The position numbers and the translations under genes are program-made. From Colias croceus (taxonomy: Eukaryota; Arthropoda; Insecta; Lepidoptera; Pieridae), in assembly GCF_905220415.1 (NCBI RefSeq), contig NC_059546.1, positions 6,076,001-6,140,000 on the forward strand: a stretch of 64,000 nucleotides of DNA. The letters run 5' to 3'. The notes beneath the pieces are model-generated. The model was not told where the DNA came from. It made no database searches and worked only from the letters and a program-made list of their open reading frames with translations. Shown here piece by piece: positions 35,347-50,120 of the stretch; the first letter of the stretch is position 1, and the number at the start of each line of letters is the position of its first letter.

Positions 35347-38300
35347 TTATGTATTTTTATGAAGTGTTGTAATAGAAAATTTGTTTTTAAAGGGTAAGAG
35401 CTTGACCCAGAAAATTACTATATGGCACACTGGCACAGTCTTGTTGTAGTAAGCTTGTATGTTTTTAGTAAGTACATCTATATTATATTTATCATACTTA
35501 TATATTGTCCGATATGTAGGAGTAATGAGCCAGACGTCGAAGAAATTCGTCACGATAGATACATCATCCTTTTCTGTAATCCAATTTTTTCGTTAAATCC
35601 TCCTGATTATGTAGCACACTTAGAATGATAATTGTTGTTTCCACTAAATAAGAGATTTGTTCAATCAATTTTCCCAAAAGTGGAACTACGTTACATTGTG
35701 CCGGAGGTTTTTTAAACTAGTAACCCTGTGGGAGGGATGGAGACCTTAGAAAAATACCTAAGACGTTTAGCCTTTAAAAAATTTCATTAGAAAGAGTATA
35801 AAATACTATAGGACATAGGTAGGTAGGTTTATTAAATAGGTATAAAAGTTTTACATGTCAACTATTCACAATTAAATAATGAAGAAATGGAGCTATTTTT
35901 TCCTTTTTACAAACGTAGGTCATTCTCGTTAATCAATTTCACAGATACACAAACACTAAACGATACCTATAGGTACACAAATACGATACGAAAACGATAT
36001 AAACGAACAACAAAAAATTTTCATTAGCGCGCAGCTAAGAATACGAGTACAAAAGAACAATTCTCAATAGAGCGCTTGCAAGGTAAAAATGCAGTCTAGA
36101 ATTTAAATGTACGTTTATGCGTCAATCGAAACAGCTTACGAAACAAAGAACGCTGACCTGCGATTCCAGTTTGCAAACTATTTTCCATAATAACAGGTTG
36201 TGGTGCAAGTAGATGCCGGGGTGCAATTATATTTCAATACGAAATCACTTCCTTGCCTCGTTAAGTAGCCACTTGAAATTTTCAGCGAGCAACTTTCGCA
36301 TGGTACGACGATAGTACAATTTCATATTTATTTTATGTGAACGAAATATGTATATTAAATACGTATTAGATGTTTGTGGTTTCTAGTGGTGGACCTAATT
36401 AGGTTTCTAGTTCACGATATCGTCAAATAATTTTAAAATATCTAGTTCTCAATACATATAGATAATACAAGTTAAATAAATGGTGCTTGATGGTAAAATT
36501 GAATTGTTTGTGTATTTTTTTATGTATTTGAAATTTAAAAATGATATCTTTAATTGAACAGAAAGGATTAGCGGGTCAGGGGTCTAGGGTAAGCAAGAGA
36601 GAAAGCTCTCGATCGAACTTTTGTTTTAATATCCATTGCAGGACTCATTGCAGGAACGTCGCGTACGTCGATATCACTGCAACATAATTGATACCCAATA
36701 TCAAGAAGTTTATCGAAGAAGAAGACAAAAACCTCGGAAAATTTCCAGAAAATATCCATCAAGTTAAGTCTTCAACGACAACAAACCTTCGTTATACGAG
36801 GATAATATAACAAAGGATTTTTGTATTAGATTAAGTAAAAGGTGCAGACAGAGTGGGACATAGTAAACTGTTCCCACCTTTACATCTTATTGTATACTTC
36901 GGTCCAACGACAATATAAAGACGAACGACAATTAATTAAATGTATTAAAATACGTAAGCTTGCTGAATAAATCCATTAAAGTACCGTATTGTGTTTTCTT
37001 AAAAAAACATATCAAACCTATACCTTTTTTATTACTAACAAATAACAAACCTGGTTTACATCATCAAACATAATATGAGGTACAATAACAATTCTACCTT
37101 TTCGATTAGCTAATTATATTCGATTCTTAAATAAATTCGTACATATTTCGTACCTCTGTATCACATACTTTTGATGTTTTGATTTGTGTAATCATTTAGC
37201 ATTTGAAGTTTGCTTATTTACTAAACTTATTTATATTAATTGATAGATTTAGAGCATTAGATCTTAGATAATGTCTACATTAATATATTATGTAAGACAA
37301 GTTATAATTACAAACATCAATTTACGCTATTTCCTATAAAGCACTTCACCGATAACATAACGTAAATCAAACGCTTTGCATAATTCACATCGTAATCTGT
37401 AAATCTCCGAATAATGGATCCGCACTACAACATACTAATTTCATACTGTAAACACTACTTAACTATATCAACGACTAAATCGCTCGTATATTTAAATAAT
37501 ACAATGTAACTTAGAAAATTGAATTTTTCGCTCACTTTAAAACCGGAGTTAATAGACGTTGCTTCGAAAAATACGTTAAAAATTCAGGAAATTTCAAATA
37601 CCACTAATAAAAAAAAGGTTTAAAAAATCCAATTTGAGGTCAATTCGAAATCTGGACGGGGTAGAGGCAGTAGTAAATGAAAGTTCGTAGTCGTTTTTGT
37701 GCGGTCCGTGCACACGTTCGGCCTCTCTAAGGCTAATCATCGAGATTGGTTTTCTAACACGATCGGGTACTTTGACCCTTGGAATTCGTATACTACCCCT
37801 CTTTCTTTTAGTTTACTGATATTGACTTCATAAAATATATCGGAAGGATATTGGAGAGTTTTAAAATTTTTCACAACTCAATAAAAATCAACGTGTAACA
37901 CAATAACCTGGAATGTAATTGCATTGATATAAAAGGAGCTTACTCTTTTAGCATTTACAAAAAAAGGAGTTGAAAGTGTCTGTCTGTAGTGTCGGATACA
38001 TTAGACACTTTAAAAAAGAAAATAAGGAGAGCGATAAATTGCAAACAGGCTGACCGGGCAAGCGACTAAAATGTACCAGGCATATAACGACCCATAAAAA
38101 TTGTTAAGGATTTATTACCATGGGCTATCTCCACTTCTCATACTTTTATTTCGAGCCTGATAGTTATAATAATTATTTATGACAAATTAATATAAAAAGC
38201 TTGCTGATAGGTACAAGTAAATACAAGTACCGCATTAAAAGTTTTAAATCAAATCCATATTATGTACAAGCCAAATAATTGACAAGTTAGATCAACACAC

Positions 38301-38761
38301 TTAATTTGAAGGGTTAGGTACAGAGCAGGCACACGGGGGAATAACGCTTGAACGTGACGTATTCCGCTGAAAACGCACGTAGACAATTAACCTTCAGCTG
38401 ACGTTTCTGTGATACATGTTGCCTCGCAATACTCCAAATAAACATGTCTGTATTTTCTTTAGTAAAACGACAACCTCGCCGCTGATTAAAACATTGCGAA
38501 TGATGAATGGTTCTGCCCATCGGAAGTCCCTTTTGCGATATCACTTCGATGCTAATTAAGCAAACGTGTGTTTGGCATTTCATCGTTGTTAAACATTCTT
38601 CCGTCATAATTTGTGAGTTATTTGCTTTACTTCATAATCCCTTGGTTATGCTGTTTTATATGATAGGTAGGTACTATATATACTATTGCTATTGTAAACT
38701 CTATTACAGCGTTACTTTAAACTTGACGCATCTTTATAACAATCTTAATATTATATATAAA
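35347..38761. other. AT-rich stretch, no gene seen
   Basis: A less AT-rich block lies at 36560-36780 and another at 38330-38610. Both have short ORFs (for example 38314-38607 on the minus strand, 97 codons), but none with a recognisable motif or splice context. Confidence 0.3.
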
Positions 38762-38920
38762 TCTCGTGTCACAATGTTTGTCCTCAATGGACTCCTAAAA
38801 ACTTAACCGATTATAATAAATTCGCACACCATGTGCAGTTCGATCCAACTTGAGAGATATAATAGTTTAAATCTCAAATCGTTTTAGAGAAAGCGGGCGA
38901 AGCCGCGGGTGGTAAGCTAG
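38762..38920 (+). mobile_element. Non-autonomous Helitron, 159 bp (TCTCGTGTCAC family)
   Basis: A|TCTCGTGTCACAATGTTTGT ... GCGAAGCCGCGGGTGGTAAG then CTAG|T. Second, plus-strand copy of the element at 18862-19022. Confidence 0.82.
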
Positions 38921-41900
38921 TAAATATATAAATAAATCTCAATTAACAATGAATGATTAAAGATTAGTAATTTTTTGCCTACAAACCTATAAACTGACAT
39001 TCTCATATGACAAATTTATTACGATGAAAATTTGCATACATAATTCTTAAACCTCTTCGTAAAAAGGCAGCATTAATTTGAGACGGCTTTCAAAAGGCAC
39101 ACATACTGTGCCAAAAAAATCTAATTTTTTTAGTAAGTGCCGCTACATAAATCTTACGAGCGTCTAATTACGTACATCGTGCTCTTATAAGAAAACTTAT
39201 GAAGGCTATATGTCATGGTGATGTAATGAAAAACGCCAAGTTTAACTCCCACAAAAATTGAGGAAATATAACAGGAATTTTCGGATGAAAAAATTCTAAC
39301 TGAGCCATTTTGGAAAGCGATTGAGTGCGCTGTATTGGGACGCTTGAAATATGAAAAAATTATATGTGTATTCAAAACGTAAATTTCAATGTTGAAAAAG
39401 TAAAGTAGTATTTACGTCACAATTTTATATTAACTTTGCCTTGCGTAGGCTGCGGAGTGTGGAGCGAGGCGGATCTCTCGAACGGAGATTGTGTGTTCAA
39501 CCCGACGGTACCTACTTGTATTCGCAGAAAAATCAACTGAGCAAATATTAGCCGCAAGCAACAGAGAAAAGAATTATACACCACTGTTTGATAAACGAAA
39601 TTGTCAAATAATAAACAAAATACATAATTCATCTTGTACCAAATATTCGACGTCTTCATTTCGTAAATAAACCAATATAATATTATAAAAGTAGCACTCT
39701 GTATTTCGGCATAATATTATTACAACGCCGAAAATCGCTTCAACGCCCAACTAAGCCGCTCACTCGCCGGCATTCCTTGTAACAATTGCGAAAAACTCCA
39801 TTCAATAAATCTCCTTTATCCGATATCATAGCCAGTCCGGGCACTAGAGGATATGATTACACTGAATATTCGAGACGAGTAGTTTTGAATGGCGTGACAG
39901 AATAAGGGTCAGTCATATTGAGCTAGCCAATTGATGGGGGGTGGGGGCCCGGGCGCTCCGGGTGACTGCGAAGCGACGTGCGACGTGCCTTTGAATAGCC
40001 CCCGCTCTTTTGTGAACTCTACATCTGTGGAATTTGCCTTTGCACTGCGAAAAATTTAAATGTTTATCTGTGAGTCGTGAATGGGCCAATTTGAGTGCCT
40101 TTCTTGTTTTAATCCCTCATATTATGTTTACATAACTACAATTCCAATGTAAACCATATTGCAAGAATGAATTAAAACATCTATTCTAATGTCCACCGCG
40201 TGTCAGTACATATATCAAGCTTTTTATTATTTCATCATGGGATGTTCTCGCTTATAGGTATTTGTCTAAAATTTGTGGGAGTTCAATGGTATTACGAAAC
40301 AATTTGCAAAAAAATTATACAATCTGAATGTACATTGTACATCCAATATTCAAACCCAGTTTAAACTACCTACCTAAACATAATTAATAATTATAATATG
40401 CATAAAATATTGATGATAATTAATCATCAATTATAATTAATAACAATAATGTTATAAAGCTTATAAAAGCCACAATGCCAATTAGCTGTGTGGCTAATCA
40501 GTGAAACGGCAACTAAGTAAGCTAGTTTTCAATAAATTAAAACCAACTTAATTATTCATAACGTAAAAAATAAATTTTATTGAAGACTACAGTCAAGGAT
40601 ACATTAAACTAATAAAATTAATGATGAGCTTAAATGTAACAAAGTTTTTTAAGTATCCATTAAAATACGTATCTGTATAATTAATCATTCACAACTGTAA
40701 TTTTAAAATAAATAAAGTTAAATCTCATCCTATTACATCTCTATTGTATTGGTTTGTTAATTCATCTCGTCTGTTTAAAGTGAAGTCACGTACTCGAACT
40801 GAATTAGATTTTCGTCGAGTCAATTTTCATAAGATCGCCAACGAAGCATCGCACCCTACGAAGCGTAGTGGTATTTCCACGCGTGGCGTGATATTATAAC
40901 ATTATTAACCTAATAACATGTATTGCATTCCAAATTATCCCTTTCAAAACTCTATTCGAAAATAATTTGGTAATCAACGCTTTGTATTTTTCTATTTTAT
41001 ACAACGCTTATGAAATATGTACGTTAAATATAAATTACATAATATACGCTGTAGCTTCAGTGTCTCTAGTCAGATCTGTGGAAGCATAAAAAGTTCTGTT
41101 AAACTATATTCATATAAAGTTATGTACAATATTTTTAATCCTTAATTACAATATCAGTACATATAAAATCAAAAAAGATAAACCACTTCATGTATCCACA
41201 ATGAATATAAATAGTAAAAACAATAAATCTGCCTCCTGAGATAGCGGGACATAAAAAGGCATTCGAAGTGTCAGTTACAATCACTATTGTCACATTCAAT
41301 CATTGCGAGGAACGTATCCTGGAAATAAAACCGTAAGTATAAGCCGGGTTCATACAGTAAAAACAAGCGGATCACATCCAATTTTGCATTCAATCTACGA
41401 CCACGAAAATTGCGTCTTGCGAGATGACCCTGTGTCCACTCCCCTAAAGCAATGACCTAATCAGGTTTATTCGATTTAGTTCCCTGAATTCGGACAACTT
41501 TAACATAAGGTACGATGATTTTCTATCGGATGTAAATATTTGTTTAATTCTTATTTATACTTACAATCAAAACTGCTTTGTATAAAAAGTTTATTCAATC
41601 CTAAAGTCCAGTCTGAAATGTAGGAAAATAAACATTATAAAGTAAAGAGTCAATAAATGATAGGGTAGTTAATAACTTCAAAAAATTTCCGATTTTCAAT
41701 TTACAATTTAATATTAATTTATTTTTCTCTTCATCGATCGCGATAGTCGGTAAGATTGATGAGTAATATAGTAAACATATAGATTTTACATTATGGATAC
41801 TTAAAAAGAACCTCGTATGTTTTTATGAACGTTAGTTAGTTCACAAGGAGATTCTCAGTTAGATTTATTTTTTAAATCCAATACAGATATATTACACTGA

Positions 41901-42742
41901 AATTTTTAACAACAAAAAGTTCTTTATACAAATATAAATATTTCCTCATCACGGTTTATATTACATTTTTTTAATATGTTAGTCGAAAACCTATTTTATT
42001 ATCAAGTTCAATTAACGGTTAATTATTATTCGCCTAATTTAAACTCCAGATGTCTAATAGGTACCTATGCTTACAGCATAAATCAATTAATTTCCTATAT
42101 TGATTCGTGCCAAAAAATTAATAGAGCACATTAAAATATTCACGCGTTCATATTTCATACAAAATTAGACCTATAACTGTTATTTAATTAAACCCAGTTT
42201 CGATTTAAACATTAATTAATCATTGCAAATATTTTCAAAATTTATGAACCAAAATAATGGATACGGAGTGTGCCAATTTTCGTTTTAATAGATATTTATG
42301 TTGTTATTAAATACTAAATAATAGTCAAATGAGCATGAAGAGCTGACTGCACTCTTTATTTGTTTAATACTTACATATATATTATTTCGATTTGATTTAA
42401 TTTATTATGATTATTAACCACTAATATTGAATTTCACACAATGAGTAAAGTTGGAGATTTCATATTAAAATCTATGAAATGAAAATGCTTCGTCATGAAT
42501 TGCTTGCATCAAGGTTATCATAGCCTCTCAGCCGATTGAACTCACAGTGAACATACGGCACCTTTAAACTATTCTCAGTGCGGTGAAATTTAGAAGAAGG
42601 AGAATTTGGAAATTAAATCCATGAAAGTAGAACAATGAAATACCTATATTAAAGAGAGTTTTATAATATAGTTAAAACTGTTTGGGAGGAATATCGAAAA
42701 CTTTTTGTTTATCTCTGAAAGAACGGAATATTGCAAATTCAA
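38921..42742. other. AT-rich stretch with a GC-rich patch at 39935-40020
   Basis: No gene is supported. The patch at 39935-40020 contains G-runs (GATGGGGGGTGGGGGCCCGG) and CpG-rich sequence and is unlike its surroundings. Moderately GC-balanced blocks also occur at 39420-39530 and 41330-41520. Confidence 0.3.
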
Positions 42743-42983
42743 TCCATACTAATATTATAAATGCGAAAGTAACTCTGTCTGTCTGTCTGTTACTCAATCA
42801 CGCCTAAACTACTGAACCAATTTTCATGAAATTTGGTATGGAGATATTTTGATGCCCGAGAAAGGACATACCTAGGCAACTTTTTATCCCGGGAAAATGA
42901 CGCAATCCCGGAAATCCCACAGGAACGGGAACTATGCGGGTTTTTCTTTGACTGCGCGGGCGAAGCCGCGGGCAGAAACCTAG
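42743..42983 (+). mobile_element. Non-autonomous Helitron, 241 bp
   Basis: A|TCCATACTAATATTATAAAT ... GAAGCCGCGGGCAGAAACCTAG|T. It includes a short (CTGT)n stretch at about 42776-42791. This is the longest of the three copies of the family in this window. Confidence 0.83.
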
Positions 42984-43165
42984 TATTTTATAAGTATACC
43001 CGCTGCTGAGCCAAGGTCGACCCGGTCAAAAAATTAGCCTCTGATGAAATAAAGCTTTCAAATGATAAAATAATTTTCAAAACCAGTAAGTCCCATAGAT
43101 CAAGAGATACTCCTACAAAACCTCTCTCACAAACTTTACCTTTCTACACTAATTTTATAAAGATA

Positions 43166-43338
43166 CTAGCGGTCCGCCCCGGCTTCGCCCGTGGTACATG
43201 TTTACGTTTTCTCTACATAAGAATCATCCTCGTACTGTAAGGAATATAATAAAAAAAGAATTATCGAAATCGGTTCAGCCGTTCTCGAGTTATGCGCTTA
43301 CCAACACATTTTGAGATTCATTTTTATATATAAGAAGA
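43166..43338 (-). mobile_element. Non-autonomous Helitron-like element, 173 bp
   Basis: Same family as 8810-8978. On the minus strand it begins A|TCTTCTTATATATAAAAATG and ends GGGGCGGACCGCTAG|T. Only about 180 bp separate it from the Helitron at 42743-42983. Confidence 0.8.
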
Positions 43339-46300
43339 TAATAATATTTGGATTTTAGTGAAGATAACAACATTCTCTTATATTATGGTACATATTATGA
43401 AACTATATTACAGCATAGTTGAAATAACAAATTAGGGAGTTCATCTTAATAGGGTGTATGATATTGTTTTCAGTTTAAACTTAAAACTTGACTAGCTTTG
43501 AAGTGCAGTGTAGTTGAAATGACAGGCTTTGACTTTACAAAATTAACGTACCGTTAGATAAACTTTGAAGGGAACAGAAATCAGTGCCTTATGGAATTAA
43601 TCTTACATTAAATATTTGTTACTTTCTCTTTTATGATATAAATATGTGTAAATGATCTTGGGCATATTTGTTTATAAATTATATTTCATAAAAAATACGT
43701 CTCAGCTGGTTATCGGAGTAGTGAAGATCTCTCTCCCATGGTCTCCCCTGCTATAATGGTATGACTTAAGACATTCCCTGAACAATAAAAAGAACACAAT
43801 AATAAACGTTCCAACTTACAAGCTGTATAGGCACTAAAGGAGTTATTAAAACTCTAAAATTGTAAACAAGAGCAACGGAGGCTCGTGATTAATTGGAAAA
43901 AACACTTTCCGACCACAAATGGCTTGTCTAAAAGTTTATTGCAGTAAAAAGCCCCAGTTTGCGGCGAGAGAATGACGCGAGGCTTATTATAATGACCTCT
44001 AAACTTTTGCCCATTAAAACAAACATTTTTACCCGACAATAATATTTATAGAGAATATTTGTCTGCACAATTCTTGAATGCCGCGTGATGAATGTCGTTG
44101 GTATTGTATACGAATATAATAATATTCCGCTTCACGATAACTGACGCTTACAGAAACGCGCTTTGTTGCTCCGTGACATGTCTACACGTTATATGCGTGA
44201 GGGATTTAAGCAAACATTAAGTAATTCATAGAAATTATATGATGAGATTGTAATCAACTTGGAAACTTCGGATAAACTGAGAAAGGGAACGTAAACTCAC
44301 GAACTAGTTTGAATGGAAAGAGTGTGTTTGAAACTGCTTGGCTCTTAAATGTAAGTTGGAAATTTAAAATAATCAAATCTGGGAATTAAATTAATCATAT
44401 ACAATATTGTCTGTTTGCATTAACATAATTATAACATTTTAGGTAGGTAAGAATTTTCTAATAAAAAATACAGTCCCTCACAGTTCCTTAATAATTTTAA
44501 ATAGACAATAATGTCTGAATCAAATGTTCGTGAAACTATTGTGCAAACTTCGAATGATGCCTAGAAACAAAAATAAATTGAAAAAACAAACATAAAATAA
44601 CATTCAATATTCTATCGCTAAGAATTAGTGATAAAGGTCGAGCAATTGAAATAAAAACAATGGGAAACAAACAATATGCAGGTGAGTAAAGAAATATTAT
44701 CAAACATTTTCGCAATAAACCCCACCTCGTGTGACAAATGTTGCCATAAAGATATATTATAACGTCGCCAGTGGAACATTTTGTGTGATAAATACGCACG
44801 GGAATATATCTATTTGAAATCTTGAGCCTGTAAAATAAATAAATATGCAGGTAATTTTTGCTCTTTATTTTTCCCTAAGCCCCACTTTTACAATAATTTA
44901 CTAGAACATTCCAGAAATTTGGATATAAACGTAAAAATTAGAGTGTACATAGCGCCAATGGTTGTCTGGTAACTTCAAGACGAGATTTAATGAGGAAGTG
45001 CTTCCAGGTCAACCAATAGAAAGCTCCAATTTGCATTTTATCGGGGTGTGGACAGAAGGTCGCGTGACACTGCGACCGAATTAACATAAGAATGGATCAA
45101 CAAGGTGAATGTTTTGTTTAAGATTTCGAAGTTTCATTGTTCAAAATTTTGCAAACTCATTTACGCCAACGTTTAACTGCTACGGCGAAATTAAGAAATA
45201 ATAGGATTTGTTTTGAAAAAGGCAGAAAGAGAATGTAGTTAAATTATTATAATTCTCATTCAGAATGTTTTATAAAATACACTTACACTTATAACATTCC
45301 GTTTTTAATCCTTTCACTTCTAAATAACTTTTTGTTTCTAACTCTTCAATAAAAGTGAACTTTCTACTCGTACCTCACCTAATAGATACATACAAGCATC
45401 CACTTTAATTAATAACGGATTTGTTGCCAACTTTGAGGGAGAAACCAGGTGCAAGGTTTTCTAAATAGAAAGATAAAGGGTTAGGGTCTTTGTATCCCAA
45501 CTTACTCATAAATATGGTAACATTCCCAACTACAAATTTTCAAACCTTGGATGATGTTATTTATAAACTTACCTTTTATGCAGTATCATAAAAATTCACC
45601 TCTATTAAATTATTTTCATATCATAAAGTACAATATTATTACAAAATGTTAATACGATTAAACGCCTGAAAACGTAGAAGCCGGTGGCCTTAATCCCTCT
45701 GATTTTAGTTTTCAATCTCAAAACAGCAAGAGAAACTAAAAATGCATTTTGCATTATTCGATTTTCAGTTTATGCCGCCTTGATAACTATTTCATTATTT
45801 CCCTTAAAAAGTCCTAGGTATTCCCATTGTACTGCACATTAAATAATTAAAAAATCTAAAAGGTCTTTTCATTAATTCCTGTAAATGTTTATATGGCAGG
45901 TTCCACAGAATTGGATTTGGGTCATCGCAATCCGAGCTTAAATTTTTGGCGTGATATTTTTATTTATATGAAAAACGTCCAAGAATTACTAATACCCGAT
46001 GGGCATTTTCCCAAAGCTTTGTCATAGTGTCACAAACTAGCCAGTTTTATTGTTGCATGATCTGCGGCAGTTTCCTGTCGACTGAAATTTAGGGTCTATA
46101 AAATTGATGAACAGACTTTTAATAGCGCTTTCTTGCTCGATAGTTGATTTCAAGAATTACGGTCTTTGGCGTGCTAATAGTTTCTTTTCTATTAAGGAAA
46201 TTTACTTTCGAGTTTTTCGCCCTTAATGGTAAGGATTATTTGGGGAACTTTTACAACGTTAGAATTTCTGTAATTTTTCAAAGAATTCGTGTATTGAAAT

Positions 46301-49300
46301 GGATTATAATGTGACCTATAACAACGAATTTAAAATAATGAAAAAAAGGTTCACGGAAAAGATAATAGAAATAATTATTGACTACATTAAATTTAAATAC
46401 GATTGCTTACTTCAAATACAAAATACTTATATCGCCAGAAAATTGAAAGTAAATAACTAAAAATGTACTAAGCAATCATCTCTTCCCTAATAGAAACAAG
46501 TCATCCAAAGTGAATAGTTCTTCCTCGCTCTATAAAGCAAAGCTAATAATATCGTTCGTAGAGGAAAGTCAATTTAGTCAAAAAACCATTTACTACGGGC
46601 GCGAGTGCAGAAGGAACAATATTTGCAGCGGAGGCTATATTCGAAACGGTGTTATTGGAATTTGCGGTTGAATGAAAGAAATCGAAGAAACGCTACGAGC
46701 GTTTCAGACTAATCTATGAACTCTCCTTTCATATTTGATGAGCTGAGTACTGGGAAATCTAATTTAAATAACACCAACTTCATTCACTCTGTTTGCTTTA
46801 TTATTGCGTCTAAATAAGTTAAACCAGCTTTCTATATTCAATTTACTTTATTTTGTCTGTATTGAAACATGTATTCATCGCTATTTGGGAATCAAGATAA
46901 AGACATATTGTTATATCTTTTTGATAGGTTGAGTCTGATAAAATAAGAAACGAATTAAATAAAATTTAAGATTAAGTAAAATAAATATACAAACACCCAA
47001 ATAAAAAAAGATTAAAAAAAATTATACAAACAGAACTTGCTTACTGCGTAAAACCGAGCTTTAAATCAATTAAAATTACATTAATTTCGTCAGATGACAC
47101 CTATAATATTAATTCAAAACCGCAATCCAATTAACTATACATATTTCTACACATTCGGATGATGTATTATTTATAAGTACACTGACAACTGTGAAATAGT
47201 AAACTACTATGTATTTATTAACTTGTAAATATATTTCTTTAGTGGTATTATGGATGCACTCATTTTTTTATGACAGTTATTAAGTTTCTTCGTAGTAAAA
47301 ATTTACTTAAATATTTCTGAGAAACTTTTTTCAATTACGAATGGTTGAGCTTTCCATTTTTAACCGAGCTTCAGAATTCATAGCGTATATTTATTTAACA
47401 ACTGGCCATAGAATTGGTTCCATAGATCTAAAATAAAATCAAGTGTCACGCGATCCCTTTGCTTCATTTGCATCAAATTGTATTCAAAAGGTTACCAGAT
47501 CCGTTTATTAACTTTGAAATGTCCTCCTCAATGGAAGGTATCAAAAGTCCTGGCTTATTCACAATAGAATATAAACCATGTGTAAATTCATTTGTGTTTT
47601 ATTCATATTGATAATAATATATCAAAACCTTATTTTCCATGCGGGTGAACTCCATTGGTTCTCAGGAAATGTGACGGAAATTTCAAACATATATTTGTAT
47701 CACATAAAGACATATATTTACTTAGTAAACTAATTACTCCGGTCATGAGTTATTGATAGGTAACTTATTTACTTTGCTTGTAATATATTTTACAAGAAAA
47801 TTAAAGATCTTTGAATTTTAAAATGATCTCTTCATTTTACTAATTTTAGCATCAAATAAATATTGCCATTATTATAAAATAAACATCTCAGTTAAATACA
47901 TTGTAATTATAAGGTAAGTAAATCCTCGGCTTTACAAATCCCAACTCTTAAAGAAACCGCAAAATTTTTCACGAAAAATTAAATGTATTTTACAGAAAAA
48001 AGCTAAGAAGTGTAAAACGAAATCGGTTAATTTCGCAATGTCGGCTTCTTTTCGACTGCCGCTCGTTTTGCTACTGTAAGCAAATTTTAATAATGTTCAT
48101 TGCGGTGGGCCGCCATTTAACACCATTGAATACTTAACTCTGACTAAAATGAAACCAATAAAAATATGACATAATTTTATTTGTGAAAATACAAACGTTA
48201 TACAAATTATTGTGAAGGCAGGATACATCATGCTCGCTTTACTTAAAATTTATTCAAATTTATACGGATAAAAACTTTCGTATGTTTATTGGATGTAAAT
48301 CATGTGAATGACGTCAGTATAAGTAATATTTAAAAAAAATTGAAAAAAATCTTCACGACCAGGGTGCGCGAAGCCGCTAGACGTAAGCTGCTGATGATCG
48401 GCCGTTCTGGAAGTCTTTTTGGGACGCTCTTGCCCAGCTGTGGTCGTCCTATGGCTGAAACATTGATTGAAATGTTTAAAATTCAATAAAAGTTCTTAAA
48501 AGAATATTCTATTAAAATACGCAAACCGATTTAAAAGCCTACTTTGTAACTGCGCGTGTCAAGTCTACGATTCTATATATAAATTAGGTTATCGAGTTTA
48601 TAAAATTTTGGTACTCTTTCGAAAAGATTATTACTTATTTCATAACACTACCTATTTTACAATGCCCATTTTACATACAGTATGAATGTTTTAATAAATA
48701 ACCACTATTACCCAACTCTATGTGTAAAGTCAATTATAGTCAGTTTCGATTTGAATGAAACATTATTGTATTATTCCAATGTGATTGAAAACTTTTTAAA
48801 TAATATCATAGTCACACATTCAATCTACATTTCCATTACTTTACCAAACTTTCCAACTTAAAATTCAAAGGAACAATGTGCATTTTTATAAAAGACTGTA
48901 AAGCGAATCATAAATATCTTAAAATTGCAAATATTTTCTGCTTTCTTGGAGCACAAAGACGTTAGTAAGCGTAAGTAACAGCCTCAGACTTAGCCAAAAA
49001 TATAACATTGTTTTATATCATAGCGCATTTAGGACTATAAATTACTGTTGTTACGAAATTTTGAAACATTATAGATTTCGTGAAAGGGTTAAAAGTGTCG
49101 TGAAAATAACGATGTTGAAGGAATAATCGGCTTCCAACGGCAATCTTTAAGTAATTTTCAAAAAAGTTTCATAATACTTTTATAAATTAAGAATGAATGC
49201 GAATAAGCTCAAATTCATATTTATAGTTAAATTTTTATTGAGTCTTTTTTATTAAATGCCCTATTCCGGAAAGTAGCCATTGCATTTAATCAGAAAACCT

Positions 49301-50120
49301 AGAAAGCGAAGTCGTATATTTTAGGATACAATTTCAGTTTTTACGTTAAAGAGACAGATGGACAGTTTAAATACCATAAATACGAAACTGAATTTTGTTC
49401 CATTCATTTTACTTTATGGATAGCAATTGAATATGTCATTACATCCTTTGTGATGATTAATACTTTGTATCAATACTATAACGTGTATCATATTATTTAT
49501 AAATTTCCCATATTGGTGATGTATACTTTTCTTTATGATAAATATCTAAGTCAACCATACAGAAACATTCAACGCCCATGTTACCAAATAGTATTATCTA
49601 CGTAATATTACCATTAACGTCAATCTTATTCGTTTTATCAATAAAGGGAAATGTGTCGTGTGAACTATCATAGCTCACGTATAAACCGTAATGGAATGAT
49701 ATTACATGACTAGATACTATCGATTTATGTAAATTTAGTTCGAAATTAGTAACGTTTGATGTTGTTGTTGTTATTTTAGTGTTGAATCTACATCGCTATC
49801 GGATTAATCGTCTGTCTTGTATTATTAAAGAATCCTTTTAAAATATATACTTTTATCTTAAGCAATACAAGACTTATTTTGAGAGACAATATTACGATAC
49901 ATAATTGAATAAGTGAAATCTATATTTTCTATGTTAACCCATTGCTCTGCACTAGTTGAGAAGGTTAAAATTGTAGTAGAGGGGTAGTAATGTAGATTGC
50001 TATCAATATTATGTTTAATTTGGTTTATTTTATAACTTGTTTGGCTTGAAACATAGGTCCATAAAATATAAATCACGCAAGTATTTGATACATTTATTTC
50101 ATTTCAAACGCATACATATT
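43339..50120. other. Long AT-rich stretch, no gene seen
   Basis: About 6.8 kb without supported coding sequence. Less AT-rich blocks that might be regulatory lie at 44940-45100, 45890-46160, 46580-46700 and 48030-48120. A possible transposon scrap at 48340-48480 is listed separately. Confidence 0.3.
48340..48480 (-). repeat. Possible transposon-derived scrap, unclassified
   Basis: The minus strand reads CFSHRTTTAGQERPKKTSRTADHQ in one open frame, and the block (GGGCAAGAGCGTCCCAAAAA, CGGCTTCGCGCACCCTGG) is clearly richer in GC than its flanks. It looks like repeat debris, but I cannot name the family. Confidence 0.25.

Noticed and set aside
38314..38806. Overlapping ORFs of 97 (minus) and 99 (plus) codons
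   Set aside because: No motif, no splice context, and the plus-strand ORF runs into a Helitron.
39420..39520. tRNA-like B box (TGTTCAACCC) in a GC-balanced block
   Set aside because: No matching A box, acceptor stem or cloverleaf could be formed; a tRNA-derived SINE also lacked a visible tail or target duplication.
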